From assembly GCA_022072175.1 (NCBI GenBank), contig JAJVIE010000003.1:1024001-1088000 (forward strand): a stretch of DNA of 64,000 bases, read 5' to 3'. Positions 48,014 to 56,315 of the stretch are shown one piece after another. The position numbers and the translations under genes are program-made. The DNA comes from Candidatus Omnitrophota bacterium. Lineage in GTDB: Bacteria > Omnitrophota > Gorgyraeia > 2-02-FULL-51-18. The notes beneath the pieces are model-generated. The model did not search any database and was not told the DNA's origin. It saw nothing but the letters and a program-made list of their open reading frames with translations. The first letter of the stretch is position 1, and the number at the start of each line of letters is the position of its first letter.

Positions 48014-48649
48014 ATGCAGATCCTCGATCGGATCGAACAATGGCTCATGGATTCGGCCGGACGTCTACCGCTGGAAGTCTCGTCGTTCGGCGGCGGCCTC
48101 ATCGAAGAGGTCATCGCCCCCATCCCCTCGCCGTTCGTGATGGCGGCCGTCGGATCGGCCGCTTACGCGCAGGGTAAGGGTTTTTGGGTGCTGTGCTGGC
48201 TCTCCCTCCTGGGCTCGGCGGGCAAGACGCTCGGAGCGTGGTTCCTCTACGCCGTGGCCGACAAGCTCGAAGACCTCCTCGTCGGCAAGCTCGGGCGTTT
48301 CCTCGGGGTCTCGCATCAGGACGTGGAGAGCGTCGGCAAGCGCTTCACCGGGGGCCACAAGGACGCCTGGATCCTCTTCATGCTCCGCGCCCTGCCCATC
48401 GTACCCAGCTCCCCCGTCTCGGTCGTCGCGGGCATCATCAAGCTCGAACTGCGCACGTACCTGCTGGCGACGCTGGCGGGCAACTTCTTCCGCAATCTGG
48501 TGTACATCTATCTCGGTTATTCGGGTCTGTCCGCCTACCGATCGGTACTCCACCATCTGGACAGCACCGAGTCGGTGGTGCAGGTCGGGATCTTCCTCTG
48601 CCTGGTCGCGGTGGTCGGCTGGGTCTACTGGCAGCGCCGCAAGTCCTAG
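48014..48649 (+). CDS. DedA/VTT-family membrane protein (YqaA-like)
   Basis: The 211-residue protein has a VTT domain: a re-entrant loop segment EEVIAPIPSPFVMAAVGSAA, a central helix and PIVPSSPVSVVAGIIKLE. It ends in a long C-terminal helix. DedA-type proteins transport or flip lipids, including undecaprenyl phosphate in some members, so envelope maintenance is likely. It is one of few plus-strand genes here and stands alone. Confidence 0.88.
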   Translation: MQILDRIEQWLMDSAGRLPLEVSSFGGGLIEEVIAPIPSPFVMAAVGSAAYAQGKGFWVLCWLSLLGSAGKTLGAWFLYAVADKLEDLLVGKLGRFLGVSHQDVESVGKRFTGGHKDAWILFMLRALPIVPSSPVSVVAGIIKLELRTYLLATLAGNFFRNLVYIYLGYSGLSAYRSVLHHLDSTESVVQVGIFLCLVAVVGWVYWQRRKS

Positions 48650-48656
48650 TCTGTTC

Positions 48657-49022
48657 TCAAGGCCGCACGCGCAGACCGAGCTCGATCCGGTCCCCGCGCT
48701 TGATCCCGGCCCTCCGCCGGACGTCGGCCTTGAGCGGCAACAGATACGTGCCGGACTTGCCGTCCGGGAAGATCGACGTCCTCCACTCCACCTCGCCGAC
48801 ACGCGCGATGACCGGCAAGGACCCCCAGCCCCGGGCGTGCACGCCGTGCTCGCGCTTGATGCTCCGGGCCTCGGAGACCGGCAGGAGCGCGAAGTACCAC
48901 GCGGCCGCCCCGCTCCACAGCCGCACCTCGGCGCGCATCGTCCGCTCGACCGGTCCTTGGGCTCCGCCCGAACGCTTGTCGCTGTGGAAGCGGTAGCGGT
49001 ACGGACCAAGACTCCCGCTCAT
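48657..49022 (-). CDS. DUF1905 domain protein
   Basis: This 121-residue protein contains a complete DUF1905 domain: LWSGAAAWYFALLPV, WGSLPVIARVG and WRTSIFPDGKSGTYLLPLKA. The family often adjoins a YdeI-type C-terminal domain, absent here. Function is unknown. ATG 49022 overlaps the stop of the upstream glycosyltransferase-like gene (ATGA). Confidence 0.9.
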   Translation of the reverse strand: MSGSLGPYRYRFHSDKRSGGAQGPVERTMRAEVRLWSGAAAWYFALLPVSEARSIKREHGVHARGWGSLPVIARVGEVEWRTSIFPDGKSGTYLLPLKADVRRRAGIKRGDRIELGLRVRP

Positions 49023-50914
49023 CTTTGCTCCCGAAGATCCGGCAGACGGAGGACCAGGAGGCGTCCTGAACGGTAGTGTGCCCGGCCCGCCTCGCCTCGC
49101 ACGAGATCGCAGTAGCGGCGGATGAACTCAAGCTCCGTCCGCTCCCAGGCATTGAGCGCGTTGGTGCCCAGATACCAATCGTAACTTGTGGGACCGCCTC
49201 GGCCGAAGGCACCCTCGAGGTCCAACAGCACATATTCGACCTCCTGGCGCCGGAGGTACGGCCATAAGCGCTTGCGACCTCCGTCGAGCGGCATGCCCGG
49301 AGGCGGCGAGGCGTTGCCGGGCAGGTCCTGGATCCAGATGGGATTGCGCTCGTAGTCGAGCAGGCACATCCAGTGGCCTGAAGCGAGGATACGCGCTCCG
49401 GGCGGCACCGATTCCTGAGCCGCACGGTATTCCCCGCGCAGTTCCTCCAGACGCCGCACCTCGGCGTCGGCCTGAGAACGCTGAGAGAGCATCCGGCGCG
49501 CCGAGGCGATCGTGCTCTGATGCGCGTAATCCGACGGATACAGGACGGCCATGGTCAGGACCACCAGGGCGGCGATCGGACCCCGACGCGATCCGGAGGA
49601 CGCCAGCACGATGACGATCCAGATCAGGACCGGCACGGTATACGAATACGCGTAGCGCTCGAGCCAACGGCCGTCGGCGAGAACGGCCAGCCCCAGAGTC
49701 ACGAGCGCGGAGACGCCGCACAGGACCACCGATCCGGCAGGCGGGACCGAGCGCGACCACCGGCAGAGCATCAGTCCCGCCAGCGACAAGAGCAAGACCC
49801 TGACAGTGGCCCATTCCGCCAGCGCCGGACCCAGACGCCCCCACGCCAGGGAAAGGTTGGTCACCACGCTCGCCCCGTACGAGGCGACGTGATACCCGCG
49901 GCCCAACAGCGGGAACAGCGGCGTGCCGCTCGAGAGGTAGAGCGAGACGCACCACGGCACCAGAAGAGCGGCCGCGGCCAGGGTCACCCACATCAAGCTC
50001 CGCGCGCTCCGGGCGCGGCCGCGCGAGATCTCCCAGGCGGCCAGAACGATCAACAGGCCCGCCGTGGCCGCCACCAGATAGCTCTTGAGCGCGGCCGTCG
50101 CCGCCGCCACGAGCGCCGCGGCGGCCAGGCGCCGGGGCGCGGACCCCCGCGGGGACTCCTCGGACAGGAGCGCGATCAGATAGGTCAGCAGGGCCACCGG
50201 CAGGATCCAGGCCGAGTGGTTGAAGCTCACCGCGAACACCGCAAGAGGCATCAACATCGCCCAGACCGTCCCCCACGCCCCGGCACCTGAGCGCGCGCAC
50301 AAGAGCGCGGTCAGCGCGACCAGACAGAACCACCCCAATCCCGACTCCACGAGGAGATCCTGCCCCGGACCTACGGCCGTGAGCGCCAGGGCATCGAGCG
50401 GGACCTTGCCGCCCAACCCCGTGGTCATCCGCCGCTCGGAGAACGGGTCCGTGCCCAGCGTACCCGTCTGCAGGGTTTTCTGCGTCAGGGCCAGATAGTA
50501 CGAGGGATCGTCGAACGGATGATGATAGCTCGAGAGCTCGGCATGTCCGGCCGTGACGGCGAGCGCCACACCGAGCAGGCACAGGCGCACGGCGCGAGGA
50601 GCCCGGACCTCAGGCGCGGAGAAGCAGAGAGGATCGCGGGGCTTGAGCCAGCCCCGGGCATAGCGGACGATCGCGGTGAGAGCTCCGAGGCCCCAGAGCG
50701 CCGCGAGTACAGCGGGTTTCAGGAGAGCTGCCAACTGCAGGGGGCCGCTGATGATGATGAAGAGCGACACACCCAGGAGCGCTTCTTCGGGCCACGCGGC
50801 GCGGCGGCCCAGCAGTCTCGAGGCCCATCCGCCCCAGCCGATCCACGCCAGGAGCGTCAGCGCGGCCAGGGGCCAGACGGACGGGTGTGGCGCGACGGTC
50901 AGAGGCAGGCTCAA
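49019..50914 (-). CDS. Large membrane glycosyltransferase-like protein (paralogue 2)
   Basis: The 631-residue protein has about a dozen helices and is clearly paralogous to 43465-45351. Shared motifs in order are WPEEALLGVS / WPEKAVLGVS, the acidic loop (YHHPFDDPSYY), TLQTGTLGTDPFSERR, LLGRGYHVASYG and NASPPPGMPLDGG. Arg/Trp-rich soluble C-terminal parts differ, suggesting different acceptors. The substrate is unknown. It is coupled to the DUF1905 gene. Confidence 0.75.
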   Translation of the reverse strand: MSLPLTVAPHPSVWPLAALTLLAWIGWGGWASRLLGRRAAWPEEALLGVSLFIIISGPLQLAALLKPAVLAALWGLGALTAIVRYARGWLKPRDPLCFSAPEVRAPRAVRLCLLGVALAVTAGHAELSSYHHPFDDPSYYLALTQKTLQTGTLGTDPFSERRMTTGLGGKVPLDALALTAVGPGQDLLVESGLGWFCLVALTALLCARSGAGAWGTVWAMLMPLAVFAVSFNHSAWILPVALLTYLIALLSEESPRGSAPRRLAAAALVAAATAALKSYLVAATAGLLIVLAAWEISRGRARSARSLMWVTLAAAALLVPWCVSLYLSSGTPLFPLLGRGYHVASYGASVVTNLSLAWGRLGPALAEWATVRVLLLSLAGLMLCRWSRSVPPAGSVVLCGVSALVTLGLAVLADGRWLERYAYSYTVPVLIWIVIVLASSGSRRGPIAALVVLTMAVLYPSDYAHQSTIASARRMLSQRSQADAEVRRLEELRGEYRAAQESVPPGARILASGHWMCLLDYERNPIWIQDLPGNASPPPGMPLDGGRKRLWPYLRRQEVEYVLLDLEGAFGRGGPTSYDWYLGTNALNAWERTELEFIRRYCDLVRGEAGRAHYRSGRLLVLRLPDLREQR

Positions 50915-50932
50915 GAAGGCCTCAGCAGCACT

Positions 50933-51088
50933 TCAACGCTTGAGCTCTTCCTCGATGAGGGCCCTCATCTGATCGAGGTCACCGAAGAAGCACCGGACCT
51001 CCCGCTGTCCGGGCTCGCGAACGAACTCGATCGAACCGCGCAACTGCCCCTCGTCCATCCAGATCCTGCCGATGAACGTCGCCATCAT
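50933..51088 (-). CDS. Small hypothetical protein
   Basis: The 51-residue acidic/mixed peptide MMATFIGRIWMDEG... ends in a helix DQMRALIEEELKR. It starts just beyond the GGDEF gene stop and overlaps its last codons. A GGAGGG site abuts the first ATG, so translation may begin at the second (51085). It could be a small beta-hairpin/helix protein; no family is recognised. Confidence 0.5.
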   Translation of the reverse strand: MMATFIGRIWMDEGQLRGSIEFVREPGQREVRCFFGDLDQMRALIEEELKR

Positions 51089-51104
51089 CCCTCCGTGAGC
51101 CGGA

Positions 51105-52571
51105 TCAGATCCCACGCCGGCGTTCCTTGTCCGTATACAGCGCCTCGTCAGCGCGAGCCAGAAGCGCGTCGATGGTGAGTCCGGTCTCCGCGGGGTCGAA
51201 GTAAGCCCAACCGGCGCTGAGCCGCACGGGCGGAGACCCCTCGCCGGCGCCCTTGGCGATACCCTCGTCCAAGCGGCGCTGGAGCGCCGTCAACTGCTCC
51301 TTGGGCGCGTCGATGGCGGCGACCACGAACTCGTCGCCCCCCAGACGGCCGATGATGTCCGATTCTCTGAAAGCCCTCTGGAGAGCCCGCGCCGCGGCGA
51401 TGATGAGCCGGTCGCCTTCGGCGTGCCCTTGGGTGTCATTGATCTTCTTGAGGCCGTCGACATCGAGTGCCGCGAGCCAGAAACCCTTCTTGGTCCTCAC
51501 CGCCTGCCGCGCGCTCTGCTCGACGAGCAGGAAGAACCCCCTGCGGTTGCGCAGTCCGGTCAGCGCGTCAGTGACGGATGCCTCGTGGAGGCGACGCTGC
51601 ACACCGATGACAAGAGCGTCCCCCACCAGCCAGGCCGCAAGACCGGCCAAGGCCAGGCTCAGCATCAGAGCGATCAGGCTCAGCCGCACCATACGGACGA
51701 CGGGTCCATAGACGATACTGGACGGCACACCAATAGCGGCGTAGATGCCGGTGTCACCTCCGGAGATCTCGATCGGCCTGTAGGCGTAGACGCGCTGGAT
51801 ACCGTCCAGCCCGCGCAGCTCCACGGTCCCCTCGCCCGAGGCGGTGAGCAAGGCCTTGACGAGCGGTGCGTTGGCCAACTGCCGGCCTACCAAGCCGCCG
51901 GGATCCGGGTGGCGCGCCAACACCGTACCGGTCCGGTCCACGACGGTGAACACCGCTTCGAGCGGTGGGTCGGCTTTGGACAAGAGCGTATGCATCCACT
52001 CGAGTCCCAGCGCATAGTACAAGACACCGCGGACTTCCCCGTCCTCCCGGTAGACCGGATATCCGAAGTTGAGCGTGTGCTTGCCCGTGATGCGTCCGAG
52101 CACGTACTGGCCCATCGTGAACGTCCGCTCGCTCAGCGCTCTCTGGAAATACTTGCGGTCCGCGAGATTGACCCCGGGAGGCGGCGGCAGAACACTGGCG
52201 TAGATACTGCCGTCGGTGTTGATGAGCCCCATGTTGACGCAGTACGGCTCGGTCCGGACCCATTCACCGAGCAGCTTCTGGATCTCGGCCGGGCTGCCGG
52301 CGCGCAATTCGTCGAGCGACGCCAATAGACGCATCTCCTGCCGGATACCCGACAGCAGATGATCCTGCGTGATGGACGCCAGACGCACCACGCGCAGGAG
52401 CTCGTCGGTCGTCTTGTCGTACACCAACCGCCGCTGTTCCCGCCAGGACAGTGTGGACAAGCCCAGTACGGGGAGCATCGCCAACGCGACCACCAGGAGC
52501 AGCCGCCATCTCAGCGAACGCAGGGACACCGCTTCGGAGGAGACCGCCTGCGCCGGAGAGCCCGTGGTCAT
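51105..52571 (-). CDS. Diguanylate cyclase with extracytoplasmic sensor domain
   Basis: The 488-residue protein has a first transmembrane helix (about 20-40), a periplasmic double-Cache-like sensor with LPPPPGVNLADRKYFQRAL, a second helix (about 290-315) and a cytoplasmic GGDEF domain. The active site RLGGDEF is intact and an allosteric I-site RESD sits five residues before it, so c-di-GMP synthesis with product inhibition is expected. The ligand sensed is unknown. It lies beside a FkbM methyltransferase gene with 4 bases between. Confidence 0.94.
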   Translation of the reverse strand: MTTGSPAQAVSSEAVSLRSLRWRLLLVVALAMLPVLGLSTLSWREQRRLVYDKTTDELLRVVRLASITQDHLLSGIRQEMRLLASLDELRAGSPAEIQKLLGEWVRTEPYCVNMGLINTDGSIYASVLPPPPGVNLADRKYFQRALSERTFTMGQYVLGRITGKHTLNFGYPVYREDGEVRGVLYYALGLEWMHTLLSKADPPLEAVFTVVDRTGTVLARHPDPGGLVGRQLANAPLVKALLTASGEGTVELRGLDGIQRVYAYRPIEISGGDTGIYAAIGVPSSIVYGPVVRMVRLSLIALMLSLALAGLAAWLVGDALVIGVQRRLHEASVTDALTGLRNRRGFFLLVEQSARQAVRTKKGFWLAALDVDGLKKINDTQGHAEGDRLIIAAARALQRAFRESDIIGRLGGDEFVVAAIDAPKEQLTALQRRLDEGIAKGAGEGSPPVRLSAGWAYFDPAETGLTIDALLARADEALYTDKERRRGI

Positions 52572-52575
52572 GACG

Positions 52576-53490
52576 TCAGCGAGCCGTCGTCTCTGCGGGC
52601 AGCAGCAGGTAGTTCTTGTACCACCACACCGGATCGGGTGCGATGGGGTCCTGCGCGACGAGCTTGCCGCAGGCCGCGATCCAATGCCACGTGTACCCCA
52701 GCTCCCTCAGGGTCTTTTCCATCCGGCGCGTCTTGTCCGACACGCCTCCCTTGGGATCGGACTGGGCCAACACTTCCATCACGATCGGCGGCTTGTGACG
52801 TCGGATCGTCGCCAGAGCGCCGGAGATCACCTCGGGCTCGGCCCCCTCCACGTCGATCTTGATGAGCGCGATGCGTTCGACCGGATGGTCCTCAAGGTAA
52901 CGGTCCAGCGTCATCGACGGCGCTTCTTGCGTCAACGTGTGCTGGGGCTGTCCCATCGCGTAGGACGCGATATCGGAGGCCCCCACTCCATAGGCCAACG
53001 ACACCTTGTCCACCGAACCGTCACCGAGCGCGGCGCGGCCGAGCCGGCAGTCCGTGAACGCGTTCCTCCGGAACAACTGCTCCAGAAAATCCGCCGCCCT
53101 GTGGATCGGCTCGAAGCAATACACCGGCGCGTCGGGAGCCAGGGCCTTGAAGACCAGCAGGGACTGGCCGAAGTTCGACCCGATATCCAGGATCACACCC
53201 CGCTCGTTGGGCGAGAGCACGTGCGCGTAGACCCGGTACGTCTCCGCATCGCTCCCGTCGAGGCGCGCCTGCACCATGTACCCGCTGACACCGACCCATC
53301 CGCCCATCACCATACGCTGGTCCAGGATGCGGGTTTCGAAGAAATACGGCTTGTCGCGTCCGGCGAGAGCTTCGAGGAAGGGCCTGGCTACCGTGGAGAT
53401 GCGGGTCGGCAGTCTCGAGAAGATATAGAAGAGTTTTTCCCGGAGGCCCTGATTGAGCGTGCCGGGTACGGTCTTGCGCGCGTTGACCAT
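52576..53490 (-). CDS. FkbM-family methyltransferase
   Basis: The 304-residue protein has the class I fold with SAM loop VILDIGSNFGQSLLVF, YCFEPIHRA and the FkbM signature ALIKIDVEGAEPEVISGA. FkbM enzymes O-methylate sugars or polyketides. I start at ATG 53490 since the CCTAAT promoter (53497-53525) lies only 6 bases upstream; an earlier in-frame start at 53514 would fall inside the promoter. Divergent from a second FkbM gene. Confidence 0.88.
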   Translation of the reverse strand: MVNARKTVPGTLNQGLREKLFYIFSRLPTRISTVARPFLEALAGRDKPYFFETRILDQRMVMGGWVGVSGYMVQARLDGSDAETYRVYAHVLSPNERGVILDIGSNFGQSLLVFKALAPDAPVYCFEPIHRAADFLEQLFRRNAFTDCRLGRAALGDGSVDKVSLAYGVGASDIASYAMGQPQHTLTQEAPSMTLDRYLEDHPVERIALIKIDVEGAEPEVISGALATIRRHKPPIVMEVLAQSDPKGGVSDKTRRMEKTLRELGYTWHWIAACGKLVAQDPIAPDPVWWYKNYLLLPAETTAR

Positions 53491-53496
53491 GGCCTC

Positions 53497-53525
53497 ATTA
53501 GGCCACAAAACCAACCCCGGAGCAA
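53497..53525 (-). promoter_or_regulatory. CCTAAT-type promoter upstream of an FkbM gene
   Basis: TTGCTC (53520-53525), 17 bases and CCTAAT (53497-53502) on the minus strand, spacer ending TTGTGG. The ATG is 6 bases away, so the mRNA is likely leaderless. Confidence 0.6.
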
Positions 53526-53606
53526 CCCCCGGAACGAACGCCGTCTGTTCTGCGGGAACGGCTCGTTGAGGATGGCTTGAGCGCCGGTTCGAGCGTGCGC
53601 GGGCAT

Positions 53607-53636
53607 TTGGTCCGTGTCCGGAGGCAGTGGTATAAT
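53607..53636 (+). promoter_or_regulatory. Sigma-70 promoter for the divergent FkbM gene
   Basis: TTGGTC (53607-53612) and a perfect TATAAT (53631-53636) with 18 bases between. The GTG at 53639 is only 3 bases beyond the -10 box and the in-frame TTG at 53645 is 9 bases beyond, so the transcript starts at or inside the annotated frame. Confidence 0.65.
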
Positions 53637-53638
53637 CC

Positions 53639-54430
53639 GTGCTGTTGCGTCAACATCTGCGGCACCTGCTCACACGAACCATCCTCAAGCCCGGCAAGGT
53701 CCGGTCCATCTGGCGCGGACCTCTGCGCGGCTGTCGCTACCTGGCGGACGACTTGTCCGGCTGGTCCCACCTCTACGGCGGATGGGAGCCCTACGCGCAG
53801 GCCGTCTATCAGCGCCACGTCCGTCCCGGGTACACGGTCTATGACCTGGGGGCGAACACGGGCATGCACGCGCTTCTGTTCTCCAAGCTCGTCGGCGCGG
53901 GCGGGAGGGTCTTGGCGTTCGAGCCCCTGCCCCTGAACATCGATCGGATCCAGAGCGTCATCCGGCTCAACGGGCTCAGCAACGTCACCATCGTTCCCAA
54001 GGCCGTATCCGACCGGACGGGTACGGCGGCATTCGATGAGGGCCCCAACAACTTTCAGGGCTCGCTCACAGCGAACAGCGGCTCGTCCCGCAAGCGCATC
54101 GTCGAGACGATCAGTCTGGACGATCTGATCGACCAAGGGGCGCCCGCACCGGATTTCATCAAGATGGACATCGAGGGCGGTGAAGGCGATGCCCTCAAGG
54201 GCTTTGAGCGGCATGCCGAGCACTGCCGTCCGATCCTGGCCGTCGACCTGCACACCCCCGAGCAAGACCTGCTCGTGGGCGATCACTTGAGACGCCACAA
54301 CTACAGCGTCTACCGCATCCGCTCATCCACATCCAAGAGCAAGGACCTCCTGACCGAGATCCGGCATCTCGACCGGCCTTGGCCGGATGCTTCGGGGATC
54401 TGGGGCACGGTCCTCGCCCTCCCGCGATAA
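53639..54430 (+). CDS. FkbM-family methyltransferase
   Basis: The 263-residue frame from GTG 53639 has SAM motif YDLGANTGMHALLFSKL, VLAFEPLPLNID and FIKMDIEGGEGDALKGF. It is a distinct paralogue of the divergent gene at 52576-53490, with a shorter N-terminus. The real start is probably TTG 53645 if transcription begins there. The two genes share a region of about 150 bases with divergent promoters, suggesting a joint role in surface-sugar methylation. Confidence 0.88.
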   Translation: MLLRQHLRHLLTRTILKPGKVRSIWRGPLRGCRYLADDLSGWSHLYGGWEPYAQAVYQRHVRPGYTVYDLGANTGMHALLFSKLVGAGGRVLAFEPLPLNIDRIQSVIRLNGLSNVTIVPKAVSDRTGTAAFDEGPNNFQGSLTANSGSSRKRIVETISLDDLIDQGAPAPDFIKMDIEGGEGDALKGFERHAEHCRPILAVDLHTPEQDLLVGDHLRRHNYSVYRIRSSTSKSKDLLTEIRHLDRPWPDASGIWGTVLALPR

Positions 54431-54478
54431 CTCACGGCGACAGAAGCTCCGGGTACGACGAACGCCGCTACAGGAGCG

Positions 54479-54516
54479 ACTGCTAACCCTTCCCCACCGG
54501 ACGGCGTCCGGTATGA
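54479..54516 (-). repeat. Dispersed palindromic repeat at the end of the TMEM14-like gene
   Basis: On the minus strand CATACCGGACGCCGTCCGG followed by TGGGGAAGGGTTAGC. The TAG in GGGTTAG is the stop of the gene at 54483, and the palindrome encodes its last ten residues. Confidence 0.88.
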
Positions 54517-54845
54517 GAATAGAGGCCCAGCAAAACGATCGATGCTGTCAGCATCGAACTGATGAGACAGGCCGTGATGAGCTTGCCGCTGTTGCCACCG
54601 AGCACGACCATCCACGCCACGGCCGCCCTCCAGGTGAACACGAGGGCCAAGAAGGCCGTCGTCACGATCGCGGCCTTGCGACTCCACAGCATACCGCGCC
54701 AGGCCAGAAGACCCCATACGATCGATAGCCCGCCGAAGGTCCCGCCCGATATCAAGGCGGTCTTGGCTTTTTCGGGATTGGACAGGTATCCCGCGACACC
54801 GGCCAGTATGAGGAAAACTCCGTACAAGATCTGCCACCGGACCAT
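54483..54845 (-). CDS. TMEM14-family membrane protein with repeat-encoded C-terminus
   Basis: The 120-residue protein has four transmembrane helices with the TMEM14 pattern (YGVFLILAGVAGYLSNPEKA, ISGGTFGGLSIVWGLLAW). TMEM14-like proteins are small transporters best known from eukaryotic mitochondria and plastids (fatty acid or porphyrin export); bacterial members are uncharacterised. The final residues HTGRRPVGKG are translated from the palindromic repeat, so the original C-terminus has been replaced. Confidence 0.78.
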   Translation of the reverse strand: MVRWQILYGVFLILAGVAGYLSNPEKAKTALISGGTFGGLSIVWGLLAWRGMLWSRKAAIVTTAFLALVFTWRAAVAWMVVLGGNSGKLITACLISSMLTASIVLLGLYSHTGRRPVGKG

Positions 54846-54856
54846 GAGACCTCCTT

Positions 54857-54893
54857 ATCGCTACCCTTCCCCGCGGGACGGCGTCCGGCGGGG
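54857..54893 (-). repeat. Dispersed palindromic repeat after the MATE gene
   Basis: CCGGACGCCGTCC and GCGGGGAAGGGTAGC on the minus strand, starting 3 bases past the stop at 54896. Its position suggests a role as a 3' boundary. Confidence 0.85.
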
Positions 54894-54895
54894 GA

Positions 54896-56260
54896 TCAAT
54901 CAACGATATGCAGACGCCGCCAGCCCCCGGCGCGGTAGCGCAGCCAAGCGCCGGCCGAGAAGAGCATGAAGACAACGATGACCAGCGCCCATGCGTGCAG
55001 GGCCGACAGGTCCAACCAGCGCGTGCCGGCATAGAGCACACCCGCCGCCAGCCAGTGGAGCGAGATATGGTAGCTCATGGCCCAGAGCGTATCCCCCGCT
55101 CCGCGCAGAGCGCCGACGAACACGATGACCAGTGCGATGCTGAACATATAGAAAGAGATCATCCGGAGCATCGTCACCGCCATGGGCCGCGCCGCGTCGT
55201 ACACCGGATCGACCCCGCCGCCGGGACGGAAGAGATCGACCATCGGTCCGGCCAGCACGCCGAAGAGGATGAGAAGGATCCCCGCGTACACGAAGCCGAC
55301 CTTGAGACCGGACATCACGGCCCGGTGAGCGGTGTCGGGATCGCGCGCTCCCATATAGCGGCCCACCAGGCTCGTCACGCCCACTTCCATGCCCATGAGC
55401 GGGATGTACGCGGACATGTCCCAATTCATGAGGATGCTGGAGGCGGTGGCCACCACCGGCCCCAGCGAGTGGAACGCCAGCACGAACGCGTTAGCCGCCA
55501 GGAGCGTGAGCAGCATCTCGCACCCGGACGGCGCGCCATAGCGCAGCAGCTTGCCGAGCACCTCCGGGTGCAGGATGAGCGAGCGGCCCACCGCGAACTC
55601 CCGCCGATTGGCCCGCCCAAAATACTCGCTGAGGAGGATCCCGATCCCCACCACGCTCGCCAGGAGCGTGCCGTACGCCGCGCCGCGGATGCCCAGCGCC
55701 GGCGATCCGAGCTTGCCGTAGATGAGGATGTAGCTCAGCGGGATGTTGACGCACATGGTCACGATGGAGGCCCGCATCACCACGCGCGTGCGGCCGATGC
55801 CGGAGAAATAGCTCGCCAGAGCGTGCCGGGCGAAGACCAGAACAGCGCCGTACGTCATGATATCGAAGTACTCGATCTGCGGCCCGATCTGCGAGGCCGG
55901 CACGCCCAGATAGCCGAAAAGAGCGTGCGCCGGACCCCTCAGGAGCAGTACGCACGGATAGATCACGAGCGCCACGATCCACGACTGTGTCGTCACCACC
56001 GGACAGCGGTCCTTGTGGTCGGCGCCCAGGTGCTGCGCCACGAGCGCGGTGCCGTAGCCCAGGAGCCCGAACCCGAAACTCGCCATCATGAAAGCCGCGA
56101 TACCTCCGGCGACGGCGGCGTTCATCTGGTCGGGGCCGAGCTTGGACAGGAGCAGGCGGTCGCAGAACATCATGACCGTATCGCACCCGTACGAAACGAT
56201 CATGGGCACGGCGATGGCGAGGATCTCGCGGACACTGCCTGGAGCGTGCGTCTTGGACAT
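54896..56260 (-). CDS. MATE-family efflux transporter
   Basis: The protein has 454 residues from ATG 56260 (MSKTHAPGSV) with twelve predicted transmembrane helices in two homologous halves (SYGCDTVMMFCDRLLLSKLG; NWDMSAYIPLMGMEVGVTSLVGRYMG). MATE proteins export drugs or metabolites using Na+ or H+ gradients. Length is typical. Neighbours do not reveal the substrate. Confidence 0.9.
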   Translation of the reverse strand: MSKTHAPGSVREILAIAVPMIVSYGCDTVMMFCDRLLLSKLGPDQMNAAVAGGIAAFMMASFGFGLLGYGTALVAQHLGADHKDRCPVVTTQSWIVALVIYPCVLLLRGPAHALFGYLGVPASQIGPQIEYFDIMTYGAVLVFARHALASYFSGIGRTRVVMRASIVTMCVNIPLSYILIYGKLGSPALGIRGAAYGTLLASVVGIGILLSEYFGRANRREFAVGRSLILHPEVLGKLLRYGAPSGCEMLLTLLAANAFVLAFHSLGPVVATASSILMNWDMSAYIPLMGMEVGVTSLVGRYMGARDPDTAHRAVMSGLKVGFVYAGILLILFGVLAGPMVDLFRPGGGVDPVYDAARPMAVTMLRMISFYMFSIALVIVFVGALRGAGDTLWAMSYHISLHWLAAGVLYAGTRWLDLSALHAWALVIVVFMLFSAGAWLRYRAGGWRRLHIVD

Positions 56261-56315
56261 CAGAACCTCGGGTGATCCGCCGGACAGTGTCCGGTGCGTG
56301 CGATCAGATGCGCGG

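Noticed and set aside
49128-50582. Second long frame on the same strand as the glycosyltransferase-like gene
   Set aside because: It is a frame-shifted shadow with a Gly/Arg/Ala-rich, unstructured translation.
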